Assembly: GCA_002390845.1 (NCBI GenBank)
Contig: DGQT01000088.1
Coordinates: forward strand, 1 to 64,000
Direction of reading: 5' to 3'
Source of the DNA: Chitinophagaceae bacterium UBA4407
Lineage (GTDB): Bacteria > Bacteroidota > Bacteroidia > Chitinophagales > Chitinophagaceae
Length of the DNA: 64,000 nucleotides
Numbering within the stretch: the stretch's first letter is position 1; the number at the start of each line of letters is the position of its first letter. Made by a program: the position numbers and the translations under genes. This document shows positions 54,701-62,516 of this stretch, in pieces. The notes under the pieces are model-generated. The model ran no database searches. It had not been told where the DNA came from and worked only from the letters and a program-made list of their open reading frames with translations.

Positions 54701-55482
54701 GCTTTTGAATAATCCAATGCAGTAGGTGCATCGCCACCCATTACATAATGCAAACCCTGCCAAACATGATTTAAGAATAATGGCTCAGCAAATGTTTCAT
54801 CAGTATGACCCATGTTCGTGTAGAAAGAACGGCCACCATCAAAATCATGATACCAGCTCATAGGGTGATTATCGCCGTTCTTGCCGCCCTGGTAAGATTT
54901 TTCGTCAATCTTTACCAACACTTTTATAGAAGGATCAATATTTTTAAAACTGTAAAATTCATCAGTGCGTTCAAATGTGTCTGGCATTCCTGCAGTCGCA
55001 GCATTATTCTTGTCAACCACATAATACTTTCCTTTCTGAATATTGCTTGGAGACATCGGGTGATCAAGAAACCAGGCACCAACAAGTCTTCCATACCAGG
55101 GCCATTCATATTCGCAATCTGCAGCAGCATGAATGCCAAGGTAACCACCACCAGCTTCTATATATCTTTCAAATTCCTGTTGCTGTTCATTGTTCAGCAC
55201 ATCACCTGTGGTACTTAAAAACACAACAGCGCTATATTGTTTCAGGTTGGCTGTTGTAAATTTTGATGCATCGTCAGTAAAGTCAACGGCAAAATTCTTC
55301 TCAGCAGCCATTTTAGTAAAAGCTGTTTTTCCAGCATCAATAGATGCATGGTGAAAACCTTCTGTCTTCGAAAACACCAGCACACGCTGCGTTTGAGCGC
55401 TCAGCGTATTTGTAAAGAACATTGCCAACAAAGCAATTGTAATAGTGTACACAGTTCTGAGAACTGCATGTTTTGGTTTCAT
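51736..55482 (-). CDS. ThuA / sugar dehydrogenase / PKD / cytochrome c fusion protein
   Basis: A 1248-aa secreted protein (signal peptide ending ...FTNTLSAQ, about 30 residues). Order of domains: ThuA-like (about 30-245, VLVFSKTEGFHHASID...GGYLGIHAAADCEY); a beta-propeller glucose/sorbosone dehydrogenase (about 265-700, MELSVLNDGRILFIERRG, EDGLLGLNKDPNFATN, HTGGSIAWD, GNRNPFRIS); a PKD-like beta-sandwich (about 725-800); a c-type cytochrome with CRSCH (near 895-899) and a probable axial Met; and a C-terminal carbohydrate-binding-like region ending in a small domain. It probably oxidises a sugar in the periplasm and passes electrons through its own haem. Confidence 0.88.
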   Translation of the reverse strand: MKPKHAVLRTVYTITIALLAMFFTNTLSAQTQRVLVFSKTEGFHHASIDAGKTAFTKMAAEKNFAVDFTDDASKFTTANLKQYSAVVFLSTTGDVLNNEQQQEFERYIEAGGGYLGIHAAADCEYEWPWYGRLVGAWFLDHPMSPSNIQKGKYYVVDKNNAATAGMPDTFERTDEFYSFKNIDPSIKVLVKIDEKSYQGGKNGDNHPMSWYHDFDGGRSFYTNMGHTDETFAEPLFLNHVWQGLHYVMGGDAPTALDYSKAKPEENRFSKVVLEEKLNEPMELSVLNDGRILFIERRGAVKLYNTKTKILKTIATIPVSTKYKDKDGKTSEAEDGLLGLNKDPNFATNHWIYLYYSDPVKSANILTRYTLVGDVLDLKSKKVILEVATQREQCCHTGGSIAWDGQGNLFLSTGDNTSPRATAYAPIDEREGRFPWDAQKSSANTNDLRGKILRIKPQPDGTYTIPDGNLFPKGEDKTRPEIFVMGNRNPFRISVDKESGFLYWGEVGPDSNEPDSLKGPAAQDEVGQAKKAGNFGWPYFVGDNKAYNHFDFAANKTGPKFDPEKPINTSPNNTGLKELPPAQKAFIWYPYGESKEFPLVGTGGRTAMAGPVFHADEFKNAQRTFPKYYDGKLLIYEWMRGWIMAVTLDKDGNYSSMERFMPSYKFSNPMDMEFADNGDLYMLEYGSGWFTANDDARLIRIEYNGGNRKPSIEIAADKMSGSLPFNASLTSAGTKDADGDTLTYSWKVTSKNGYTKTINEPNAKLTFAKAGVYKATLTVKDSKGAVSTQSMELTAGNEPPVVSFDLGKSNKSFYVPNKTYNYSVNVKDKEDGSTENGKIKPASVIVSIDYLAEGFDKAEIVQGHRTAEQAAAAPNVSKGLKLITASDCRSCHADYKKSIGPSYFAVSTKYNGKSGAVESLTKKIIAGGKGVWGDVPMAAHPKLSTEDAAEMIKYIMSLSQPKPKIKSLPATGTYTTKPPAGDKGQGVYIFRAAYTDRGANGLPGVASEETFTLRNATINPSKYDEVVDATKMSFGGNNLVIPSKSGGYISLKQIDLTAITGIDITAMAPKAQLNAEGGIIELHIDAPNGKLLGKTAFIGDGGGGFGGGGKPVSLLVTPTEGIHDIYLVFKNPNAKLGASLMVVLNTTFKTGDSSSTQNVQAVLPKVDLNDYAGKYKMTGLPFPYIEVTVKDGMLMMKAGEQGGPVSATDEADKFDAGGQATLLFIRDEKNKVIKLQMEAMKMKFEGVKE

Positions 55483-55514
55483 AATCTATGTTTTAAAAAG
55501 TTTGATCGTTTTGT

Positions 55515-55573
55515 ATTTTTTTGAGCCATAAGCCATTACTGACATTAAGCTTTCGTTGCGTCGCACTCTTGTA
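55515..55573 (-). repeat. Intergenic GCGACGC repeat arm 34
   Basis: Outer TTTTTTTGAGCCATAAGC and core GTTGCGTCGCACTCTTGTAC. Left half of an empty pair in the 317-bp gap upstream of the fusion gene; the pair's loop is gene-free. Confidence 0.88.
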
Positions 55574-55740
55574 CTGAAGAATAACTGTGAGCAAAAGGAG
55601 TAACAGTTTTTCTCATGTGCAATCGTGTTTTTTGCTAAAATTCAGCAATAAACATATACAATCTTTTTTTGTGAGACGAAAGCAAAATTATCATCGACGA
55701 AACAGTATATAATGTATTTTTTGCTTATGCATAATCTTCA

Positions 55741-55799
55741 GTACAAGTGTGCGACGCAAGGGCCGATGCCACAAAGTACCACGGCCGGTAACCAAAAAT
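55741..55799 (+). repeat. Intergenic GCGACGC repeat arm 35
   Basis: GTACAAGTGTGCGACGCAA core, GATGCCACAAAGTA variable part and outer end GGCCGGTAACCAAAAAT, ending at the SDR stop. Confidence 0.86.
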
Positions 55800-56606
55800 T
55801 TATTCACCTAATAATGCTTTCATTTTTTTATAAATAAGTCCTGCCGCAAACTTTGGATTTAACCTATAGATGCGATCCATAAATGTAGCATCGCTTCCAA
55901 CCAAAACACGGTATTCATTTCGTTCCATACCATCAATCATTATTTGCGCTGCCTTTGCAGCAGACAATGTTTTCATTGATTTCTGTTCTGTATTGATTTG
56001 CGCCGGAACATTCAATCCTGAATTTTTTGTGATATTCGTATCAACAGCTCCCGGAAAAACCACGGTTACTTTTACACTGGTATTTTCAAGCTCAGAATGA
56101 AGTGCCTCTGTCAATAGTTTCACCGCGGCTTTTGACGCACCGTAAATCGATTGTCCTGGCACGGGTAAAAAACCACCCATACTCGAAATGTTCATGATGT
56201 GCGCCTCGGGTCTTGTCAGCAAGTGTGGTAAAAATGTTTTCGTAATATAAAGCGTACCATAAAAGTTCACATTCATTACACGCTCTATTGCTTCGTAGCC
56301 AAGTTCATTAACCTTAATAAAAGGTTGTATGATCCCTGCATTATTAATGATGCCATCAACAAAACCAAATTCGGCAATTGCTTTTTCAAAGAATGATTCA
56401 ACTGCTGCCTTGCTGGTGATATCAAAAACAAAAGTGCTGAGCTTATCTTTATTTGCGCCTGCTAATGCTACGGTTTCCTGCAAAACATTTTGATTGATAT
56501 CAATAGCAATAACTTTTGCATTTTTGGAAAGCAGGTTTAGCACCAGTTCACGGCCCCTACCGCTACCACCACCCGTCACCAGAATTACTTTATTTTGAAC
56601 TTTCAT
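55800..56606 (-). CDS. Short-chain dehydrogenase/reductase
   Basis: A 268-aa classical SDR from the ATG at 56606 (MKVQNKVILVTGG); the frame extends to 56678 but runs into non-coding sequence. The Rossmann motif is TGGGSGRGRE, the NNAG motif is IINNAGIIQP and the catalytic site SSMGG...YGASKAA has Tyr and Lys in place. It oxidises or reduces an alcohol/ketone substrate, which is not inferable. Sits between the GH2 and ThuA-fusion genes on the same strand, but each is separated by repeats, so co-transcription is doubtful. Confidence 0.88.
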   Translation of the reverse strand: MKVQNKVILVTGGGSGRGRELVLNLLSKNAKVIAIDINQNVLQETVALAGANKDKLSTFVFDITSKAAVESFFEKAIAEFGFVDGIINNAGIIQPFIKVNELGYEAIERVMNVNFYGTLYITKTFLPHLLTRPEAHIMNISSMGGFLPVPGQSIYGASKAAVKLLTEALHSELENTSVKVTVVFPGAVDTNITKNSGLNVPAQINTEQKSMKTLSAAKAAQIMIDGMERNEYRVLVGSDATFMDRIYRLNPKFAAGLIYKKMKALLGE

Positions 56607-56688
56607 GTTAATATTAAAAACTGTTTGAGTTAATCCCGGATTTATCAGTTGGGTGTATTGGCTGTTGAAAGTCCCCAAACGTTATACA

Positions 56689-56749
56689 CTACAAGAGTGC
56701 GACGCAAGGAACGATCAGAAAAGAACCAAATGTTTGGCTCAAAAAAAAT
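56689..56749 (+). repeat. Intergenic GCGACGC repeat arm 36
   Basis: CTACAAGAGTGCGACGCAA core, GGAACGATCAGAAAAGA variable part and outer end TGTTTGGCTCAAAAAAAA, ending near the GH2 stop. A solitary plus arm following arm 35. Confidence 0.88.
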
Positions 56750-56757
56750 ACGCTACA

Positions 56758-59295
56758 TTATTTCATCACAATCTTTACTACACCATCTTTAAGCTCTTTT
56801 GCACTTGCGGTAAGTGTTACTGTTCCCGTTTTTCCATCAGGCCTTACAATTGCCAAACCTCTTCCCTGGTAAACTTTTTTATGATTTTGTTGAAAGCCGG
56901 ATGCATCATCAAAGCTTCCGTTACCAACACCTGCAATCGTTGCATTACCGGTAAGCTGGTACGTAATTTCTATATCATCAATGTATGGCACAACGTTTCC
57001 CTTTTCATCAACAATTGCTGCACTTACATAAGAGAGATCACTGATGTCAGATTTAATTGTACTTCTGTCGGCAATCAAACGAATGGCAACAGGTTTACCG
57101 GTAGTTGTTAGTGAGGATGAACCTGTTTCTTTTCCATTATCATAACTTTTTGCAACAAGCGTTCCCGGCTGATATTCTATTTCAAAAGTTGCTGTAATGG
57201 AACTATCAGCAACTGCTTGTTCTGCTATTACCTTACCATTTAATTCAAGTTTCACCTGCTTACTTCTTGTGTAAACATGCACAAGTATTTTCTTGCCCTC
57301 CTGCCCCGGCCATGTCCATGATTTTAATTCATCAGGAAATCCCCACGGCGCCGTCACTTCCTGCATACCGTCAGGAATAGGACGATGTACCAACAATTCT
57401 ACCGGGCTTTTTTTCCAGACAACATCCTGGTAGTATGCTGCCTGCTTTTTATTGCCAATCAAATCCAGGTCGCCACAGTAAGCATTAAATACGGACCACT
57501 TTGGCATGTAGAAAAGCCCCATGCGGATTATTCCGGTTGGCAGCTTTCTTGAAGCAGGAACCTGCAGCGGTCTGCCGATGCCTGCTTCACCAATATAATC
57601 CATCGCTGTCCATTTAAAGCTTCCTAACATGTAAGGATTTTTTAACGAGTACTCATAATTTTCCAGCGCACTTTGGGGAGTGTATTCTGTAACAATAAAA
57701 GTTTTTTGCGGATGCTTTGCATGCTCCGTTTCAAAGCGATGGGAAGTAGCACTGTCGCGAACAAAAAATTTAGAGGTGCTTTCTAAAAAATAATTGTATC
57801 CATCCACATCGAGATTTGTGAGGTAAGCCTCATAATCTTCCCATGGCTTTTTTGTAAAGCCAGGCAAGTAAACAATGGCTGATGTTACGGCTCTTGTGGG
57901 GTCAAGTTTGCGGACTTCTTCAGCCAGCATTTTTACTATACGGTAACCAGCAGTATCAGGTGCTTCAAATATTTCATTACCGATGCTCCACATGATAACG
58001 GATGGATGATTTCGATCTCTCAATATCATTGCATCTAAATCTTTTTGCCACCACTCTTTAAAATTCAAGTGATAGTCCTGCGGATTTTTGGCAAGCTCCC
58101 ACATATCAAATGCTTCATCAAGCACCAGCATACCGAGCCGGTCGCAGGCATCCAGTAATTGTTGCGATGGAGGGTTGTGACTAAGACGTAAAGCATTATA
58201 ACCAAGTTTCTTTAAGAGTTCAATCTTACGTTCTTCAGCACGGTCTATGGCAGCAGCACCCAATGGGCCATTATCGTGATGAATACAGCCCCCTTTTAAT
58301 ATCACCCTTTTACCATTTAGCAGGAAGCCTTTATCAGCAGTTATCTCTATTGAACGAACACCAAAGTCAGCAACAACATGATCAATAATTTTTTCGCCCT
58401 GCAAAACATCTGTTATTGCGTGGTATAGATAAGGTGATTCAGGCGACCAAAGATGTGGATGAGAAAGTTGAAGGTTTTGATTATAAATTTCCTTTATTTC
58501 ATTTTTTTTCAAATCGAGAGGATTTACGTAAGCACTGTGCGGTGATGGATTATATTTATTAACACCAACCTGTTTATTTTGAGCATCGAGAATGCGGGTC
58601 TTAAGTTTCACCGGAAAAGAATTTCTATTTTCAATAACCGCTGTTTGAATATTGACTGTAGCAGATGTTTCAGATACTTTTGGTGTGGTAATATAAACGC
58701 CCCATTGATCTACATGAACAGGGTTTGTTGTTGTTAACCATACATGGCGATAAATGCCCGAACCGCTGTACCAGCGTGAGTTTTTTCCTTCATTTTGAAC
58801 CTTAACCACTAATACATTTTCCTGGCCAGCAGGATTCAGATAAGGCGTCAGATCGAAATAAAAAGGCGTATAACCGTAGGGATGATTGCCCAGCAGATGG
58901 CCATTTAACCAAACATCCGAATTCATATACACACCATCAAAATGGATAGTAAAAAGCTTTTTCTCATCTGCCTTTGCAGTTGTAAATTTCTTTCTGTACC
59001 AGCCTGTTCCGCCTACTGTAAATCCTGTAGCAGATTGACCAATGCTGCTTTTGCTGAATGGACCAACAATGGCGTCAGCTGTTTGATTTGGCAAGTCTTC
59101 TATGCTCCAGTCGTGCGGCAAATCAAGCACACGCCAGTTGGTATCATCAAAAGACGATGATGAAGCATCAATAACGATATCCTTCTTGAAACGCCAGTTG
59201 TCATCAAATAACATAGTACGTTGCTGAGTGTTGCTTTGAGCAAATACAGCTGACATGCAAAAAAGCAACGATAAAAAGGAAATGATTTTTTTCAT
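56758..59295 (-). CDS. Secreted glycoside hydrolase family 2 (beta-galactosidase-like)
   Basis: An 845-aa enzyme with signal peptide MKKIISFLSLLFCMSAVFAQ. GH2 layout: jelly-roll sugar-binding domain (about 25-190, NWRVLDLPHDWSIED, GWYRKKF), beta-sandwich (190-320), TIM-barrel (320-620) with acid/base E441 in WSIGNEIFE and nucleophile E537 in FIVTEYTPQ, then C-terminal beta domains. The FGVRSIEI and GGCIHHDNGPLGAAA segments are typical of bacterial GH2 beta-galactosidases. It cleaves terminal beta-linked galactose or a related sugar in the periplasm; exact specificity is unknown. Confidence 0.92.
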   Translation of the reverse strand: MKKIISFLSLLFCMSAVFAQSNTQQRTMLFDDNWRFKKDIVIDASSSSFDDTNWRVLDLPHDWSIEDLPNQTADAIVGPFSKSSIGQSATGFTVGGTGWYRKKFTTAKADEKKLFTIHFDGVYMNSDVWLNGHLLGNHPYGYTPFYFDLTPYLNPAGQENVLVVKVQNEGKNSRWYSGSGIYRHVWLTTTNPVHVDQWGVYITTPKVSETSATVNIQTAVIENRNSFPVKLKTRILDAQNKQVGVNKYNPSPHSAYVNPLDLKKNEIKEIYNQNLQLSHPHLWSPESPYLYHAITDVLQGEKIIDHVVADFGVRSIEITADKGFLLNGKRVILKGGCIHHDNGPLGAAAIDRAEERKIELLKKLGYNALRLSHNPPSQQLLDACDRLGMLVLDEAFDMWELAKNPQDYHLNFKEWWQKDLDAMILRDRNHPSVIMWSIGNEIFEAPDTAGYRIVKMLAEEVRKLDPTRAVTSAIVYLPGFTKKPWEDYEAYLTNLDVDGYNYFLESTSKFFVRDSATSHRFETEHAKHPQKTFIVTEYTPQSALENYEYSLKNPYMLGSFKWTAMDYIGEAGIGRPLQVPASRKLPTGIIRMGLFYMPKWSVFNAYCGDLDLIGNKKQAAYYQDVVWKKSPVELLVHRPIPDGMQEVTAPWGFPDELKSWTWPGQEGKKILVHVYTRSKQVKLELNGKVIAEQAVADSSITATFEIEYQPGTLVAKSYDNGKETGSSSLTTTGKPVAIRLIADRSTIKSDISDLSYVSAAIVDEKGNVVPYIDDIEITYQLTGNATIAGVGNGSFDDASGFQQNHKKVYQGRGLAIVRPDGKTGTVTLTASAKELKDGVVKIVMK

Positions 59296-59367
59296 CAGTT
59301 CTGTTTGATAGATTTTTTGTAACGGGCATTTTTAGCTTTACTCAACTTTTGTTGTTTCCAATTTGCT

Positions 59368-59396
59368 GCTTCGTCACGCAAATTGCTCACTTGTAC
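59368..59396 (-). repeat. Intergenic repeat arm 37 (degenerate)
   Basis: CTTCGTCACGCAAATTGCTC, then ACTTGTAC: the right end matches the family, but the core has an insertion. Its outer end is not recognisable. It forms a closely spaced pair with arm 38. Confidence 0.5.
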
Positions 59397-59423
59397 GCCT
59401 TGTTCATTAATGAACTGAACGAT

Positions 59424-59477
59424 GCAGTGTGCGACGCAACAAAAGTTACATATCAGCAATACAGTTTGGCCCAAAAT
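59424..59477 (+). repeat. Intergenic GCGACGC repeat arm 38
   Basis: GCAGTGTGCGACGCAA core (same truncated left flank as arm 18), CAAAAGTTACATATC variable part and outer end AGTTTGGCCCAAAATAAA. Confidence 0.82.
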
Positions 59478-59487
59478 AAAATTCTAC

Positions 59488-59874
59488 TTAGTTCTTTATT
59501 TCTTTTATACGTTCCCCTTCCGCATCAAACATGCTCATCAGGCTTCCTGTGGTGTGATCATCATCTTTCTTCGTCATCAGCAGATTAACATCGTAACCTT
59601 GCGCAGTAAAATAAACTGTAATCTCAGTGTCTTTTAATTCAGCACTGGTAATTTTTGCAATCTCCATGCCTGTTGAATCCTGCACTAATCCAACAATTGA
59701 GTCGTTCCTGTTTTCAAGAACAAAGATCATTTTAGTGTCACCAGTTGGTAACCCTTTCAGCAGCACGCTCCATTTGCCTTTGAAATAATCGGCACCAGAT
59801 TTTGATTGCGCGTTTACACTTACAGACAACAGCAGGAAAAAAATTCCTGCGAAAATTGAACTTAACTTTTTCAT
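59488..59874 (-). CDS. Small secreted protein of unknown function
   Basis: A 128-aa protein with signal peptide MKKLSSIFAGIFFLLLSVSVNAQ. The mature part is beta-strand rich (GKWSVLLKGLPTGDTKMIFVLENRNDSIVGLV...EITVYFTAQGYDVNLLMTKK), in a lipocalin- or calycin-like length range. Its 5' side faces the Nudix regulator across an intergenic region with a strong palindromic operator, so the regulator may control it. Not recognised as a named family. Confidence 0.7.
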   Translation of the reverse strand: MKKLSSIFAGIFFLLLSVSVNAQSKSGADYFKGKWSVLLKGLPTGDTKMIFVLENRNDSIVGLVQDSTGMEIAKITSAELKDTEITVYFTAQGYDVNLLMTKKDDDHTTGSLMSMFDAEGERIKEIKN

Positions 59875-60041
59875 GTTCTTTTTTGATTTAAATGTTTATG
59901 TATAAATTTTTGTGTGACTTAAAATGCCAGCTTTTAGTTCGTTATTATTTCCTTAGCAGACTTATAACCTTACAGCAATCTTCTTATTTATTAAAGCCTG
60001 GCAATTGTAACCACGAAAGATATTTTACAAATATAATATCT

Positions 60042-60062
60042 ATTGTATCAAAATGATACAAT
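60042..60062. promoter_or_regulatory. Perfect inverted repeat, probable Nudix-regulator operator
   Basis: ATTGTATCA, three A, then TGATACAAT, an exact 9-bp dyad (60042-60062). It lies 84 bp upstream of the Nudix regulator start and about 170 bp upstream of the divergent secreted-protein gene. Position and symmetry fit an autoregulatory operator of the adjacent wHTH regulator. Confidence 0.7.
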
Positions 60063-60146
60063 AAAGTGTAATTTTATTTTTTATAGGAAATGGTTACGCC
60101 TGCAGTTCATTAAACCAGGGTGAAATCACCGTAAATTGCGTTCGAA

Positions 60147-60908
60147 ATGAGTAACATAGATATCATCAGCGATAAAGAATTACAGAAGGGAATCAGGGAG
60201 TTCCTGGAAACTGCTCCCGATATTTATATGGCGGGTGTATCAGTAGATACAGTAATTTTTGGTTTTCACAACGACAAATTAAAAGCATTGATGCTGCGCT
60301 TTGGCAATACGCCTTATTTTGTATTGCCCGGAGGCTATATAAGGAAAGAAGAAAATCTTGATGCCGCGGCAATGCGCATACTACAGGAAAGAACCGCGTT
60401 GAAAAATATTTACCTCGAACAATTCTACACAGCGGGCAATACAAACCGTTCAAAGGAAGAGGTTGCTCTGGAACTAACGCAAAAAATGATCGGTACTATA
60501 CCAAACAGCAATTGGTTTACGCAACGTTTTGTTTCGGTATGCTATTATGCACTTGTTGATGACACTAAAGTTAACCCTGTAACAGAAATATTTTTTACAG
60601 AAGTTAAATGGTTTGATGTAAATAAACTTCCTAAAGTTTTATATGATCATGATGCGATCATAAACAAAGCATTGAAAAGATTGCAGGCCGATCTTGATGA
60701 AAAACTCGTTGGCTTTAACCTGATGAGTGAAACATTTACAATGGGGCAATTACAAAAACTATATGAAGCTGTTTATCAAAAGAAATTTGTTCGTACCAAT
60801 TTTCAGCGAAAAATACTTAGCCTTGGGGTTTTGGAAAGATTAGAAAAACAATACAGCGGCAAATCGCACAAAGCGCCTTATTTGTACAGGTTTGTAAAAA
60901 CCAGCTAA
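60147..60908 (+). CDS. NrtR/AraR-type Nudix transcriptional regulator
   Basis: A 253-aa protein. Residues about 28-165 form a Nudix domain (VSVDTVIFGFHNDKLKALMLRF, PYFVLPGGYIRKEENLDAAAMRILQERTAL). The Nudix box is degenerate, as in regulators that bind a nucleotide-sugar or similar ligand without hydrolysing it. Residues about 175-250 are a winged-helix part (MGQLQKLYEAVYQKKFVRTNFQRKILSLGVLERL). In Bacteroidota these proteins usually repress sugar-use genes. The perfect palindrome at 60042-60062 lies between this gene and the divergent one. The target metabolite is unknown. Confidence 0.88.
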   Translation: MSNIDIISDKELQKGIREFLETAPDIYMAGVSVDTVIFGFHNDKLKALMLRFGNTPYFVLPGGYIRKEENLDAAAMRILQERTALKNIYLEQFYTAGNTNRSKEEVALELTQKMIGTIPNSNWFTQRFVSVCYYALVDDTKVNPVTEIFFTEVKWFDVNKLPKVLYDHDAIINKALKRLQADLDEKLVGFNLMSETFTMGQLQKLYEAVYQKKFVRTNFQRKILSLGVLERLEKQYSGKSHKAPYLYRFVKTS

Positions 60909-61144
60909 GCCATGCCAAAAATCCGAAGAAAGTAACACAACAGGCTCTGCTGCTTACTCCAAATACCAGCCATTTAGTTTTAACAGGCCTCTTGCTGTAA
61001 AGTAAATTCATAAAATAACCGATGCGGTAAATCTGGCAATCTTTCATACCTTCAAAAATGAAAAAAGTTGCAGCCAGAAAAAACTTTTGTTTTACTGCTG
61101 TGTTCCGAAAATTCTTTTCAAACATTTAATAAAACTCCGAATAA

Positions 61145-61969
61145 ATGAAAGTGAAGTTTTATGGAGTACGCGGTTCCCTGCCGGTTTGCGGCAGAGAATT
61201 TGACCGATATGGTGGCAATACTACATGTATAAAAGTGCATCGTGAAAATGCCAATCGAATTGCCATCATAGATGCAGGTACCGGTATTCGAAATTTGGGA
61301 AAAGAAATCATAAACACAGGCTTGTCTCAAAATATCATAAACATTTTCTTTTCCCATTTTCATTGGGATCACATACAGGGTTTTCCATTTTTTGCCCCGG
61401 CTTATAACGGGGATCAAAAAATCGGTATACTGGCAACAGGCCGGTTTGGAAAAATTAATAACCTGAAGGAAATTTTTTCTATGCAAATGCAAAAAGAATA
61501 TTTTCCGGTTAACCTTGAAATGATGGGCGCTCAATTTGAATTCCTGACTTACGGCGATAATGAAACGCTTTATGGTGCAACTTTAAAAACAGTTCCTCAA
61601 CATCATCTCTCCCCGGGCGGATCTTATGGTTTCGGGGTAGAAGATGAAGGCGTAAAACTTGTTGTATGTACCGATGTAGAACATTTAGATGGGATAGATA
61701 CAACTATTGTAAACCTTGCTAAAAATGCTGACTTATTAATTCATGACGGGCAATACACTCCGGATGAATACAAAAAATTTAAAGGTTGGGGGCATAGTTC
61801 ATATGAGCATGCCATAGAGGTTGCCCTTATGGCTAATGTAAAAAGGCTTGTGATAACACACCACGATCCCGATCACAACGACGACTTTCTCGATGCCATG
61901 GAACATGAGTGTCAAAAGCTTTTCCCCAATTCCATATTTGCAAAAGAAGGAATGGAAGTTTCTGTTTAA
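61145..61969 (+). CDS. MBL-fold metallo-hydrolase
   Basis: A 274-aa metallo-beta-lactamase-fold protein. The zinc motif HFHWDH (about 73-78) is intact in FFSHFHWDHIQGF, preceded by the strand AIIDAGTGIRNLG. Further ligands are the Asp in VCTDVEH, the Asp/His in LLIHDGQYTPDEY and the late HHDPDHNDD. Start MKVKFYGVRGSLPVCGREFDRYGGNTTC is typical of RNase Z/phosphodiesterase-like MBL proteins. It might be a phosphodiesterase or signalling nucleotidase; the substrate is unknown. 236 bp of gene-free DNA separate it from the regulator. Confidence 0.9.
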   Translation: MKVKFYGVRGSLPVCGREFDRYGGNTTCIKVHRENANRIAIIDAGTGIRNLGKEIINTGLSQNIINIFFSHFHWDHIQGFPFFAPAYNGDQKIGILATGRFGKINNLKEIFSMQMQKEYFPVNLEMMGAQFEFLTYGDNETLYGATLKTVPQHHLSPGGSYGFGVEDEGVKLVVCTDVEHLDGIDTTIVNLAKNADLLIHDGQYTPDEYKKFKGWGHSSYEHAIEVALMANVKRLVITHHDPDHNDDFLDAMEHECQKLFPNSIFAKEGMEVSV

Positions 61970-62076
61970 TAACCCTTCTGTAAACGTATTTCAAGAAAGC
62001 CTTCTATTATTTATCGTATGCTTACCACTGCAAACAAAATTGATACATAACAGATTTTATGTATAGGTGTGTAGTA

Positions 62077-62133
62077 ATTTTTTTGAGACCGGCATTTGTA
62101 TTTCATGGCAGCATTCTTGCGTCGCATTACGTT
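62077..62133 (-). repeat. Intergenic GCGACGC repeat arm 39
   Basis: Outer TTTTTTTGAGACCGGC, TTTCATGGCAGC variable part and a decayed core TTGCGTCGCATTACG. Sequence inside it matches arm 3 at 4972 closely. Confidence 0.82.
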
Positions 62134-62259
62134 CATCTGCAACGCATTTATTCAGCTTTTACCGAAGCGAAAATCTGTAATGGAGTAGACACACCGTTCA
62201 AACCTTTAAAGCGTTTCAATTACCTAAGCTGTTTCACCATGCTGCATATTGATACAACA

Positions 62260-62317
62260 GTACAAGTGAGTGACACAACGAAAGTTTAATAGCCGTAGTA
62301 CAGTTCAGCTCAAAAAT
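62260..62317 (+). repeat. Intergenic repeat arm 40 (GTGACAC variant core)
   Basis: GTACAAGTGAGTGACACAA core and outer end AGTTCAGCTCAAAAATA. Right half of an empty pair; its mate carries the majority core. Confidence 0.86.
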
Positions 62318-62516
62318 ATCTATTACAAAACAAGCATTATCATGATCTGGTGCAATATTGTGATTGGAGAATTTTGCTGCTGTTTCCTTTACCGATGCCT
62401 GCCACGCCAATCAACCGCCACTTAATCTGCAATATTAAAAAATAGCTTTCGCCATAAAAGTAATTGCAAGCGTTTATAATCTTAAATTCATATTCTCATT
62501 TACAACCAACTTTAAT

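Larger units (their letters stand above)
61970..62516. other. 547-bp gene-free region with a repeat pair
   Basis: Holds minus arm 39, a loop of about 120 bp with the inner-arm match TTATTCAGCTTTTACCGAAG and its partial mate, and plus arm 40. The 200 bp before the gene at 62517 probably contain its promoter; a TATAATCTTA segment at 62476 is a weak candidate. Confidence 0.6.

Noticed and set aside
61069..61140. 23-codon ORF (MKKVAARKNF...) before the MBL gene
   Set aside because: Very short, not coupled to the next gene and no helix or motif; could be chance.
61118..61534. 138-codon minus-strand open frame
   Set aside because: Antisense to the MBL-fold gene with its intact HFHWDH motif.
961..62317. 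The interspersed repeats as a CRISPR array or tandem repeat
   Set aside because: Copies are 0.03-4 kb apart, alternate in strand and lie between ordinary genes; no cas genes or regular spacers are present.
961..62317. The repeats as integron attC sites
   Set aside because: No integrase, no GTTRRRY boxes, and enclosed genes are in either orientation; the cassette idea is kept only as a hypothesis.
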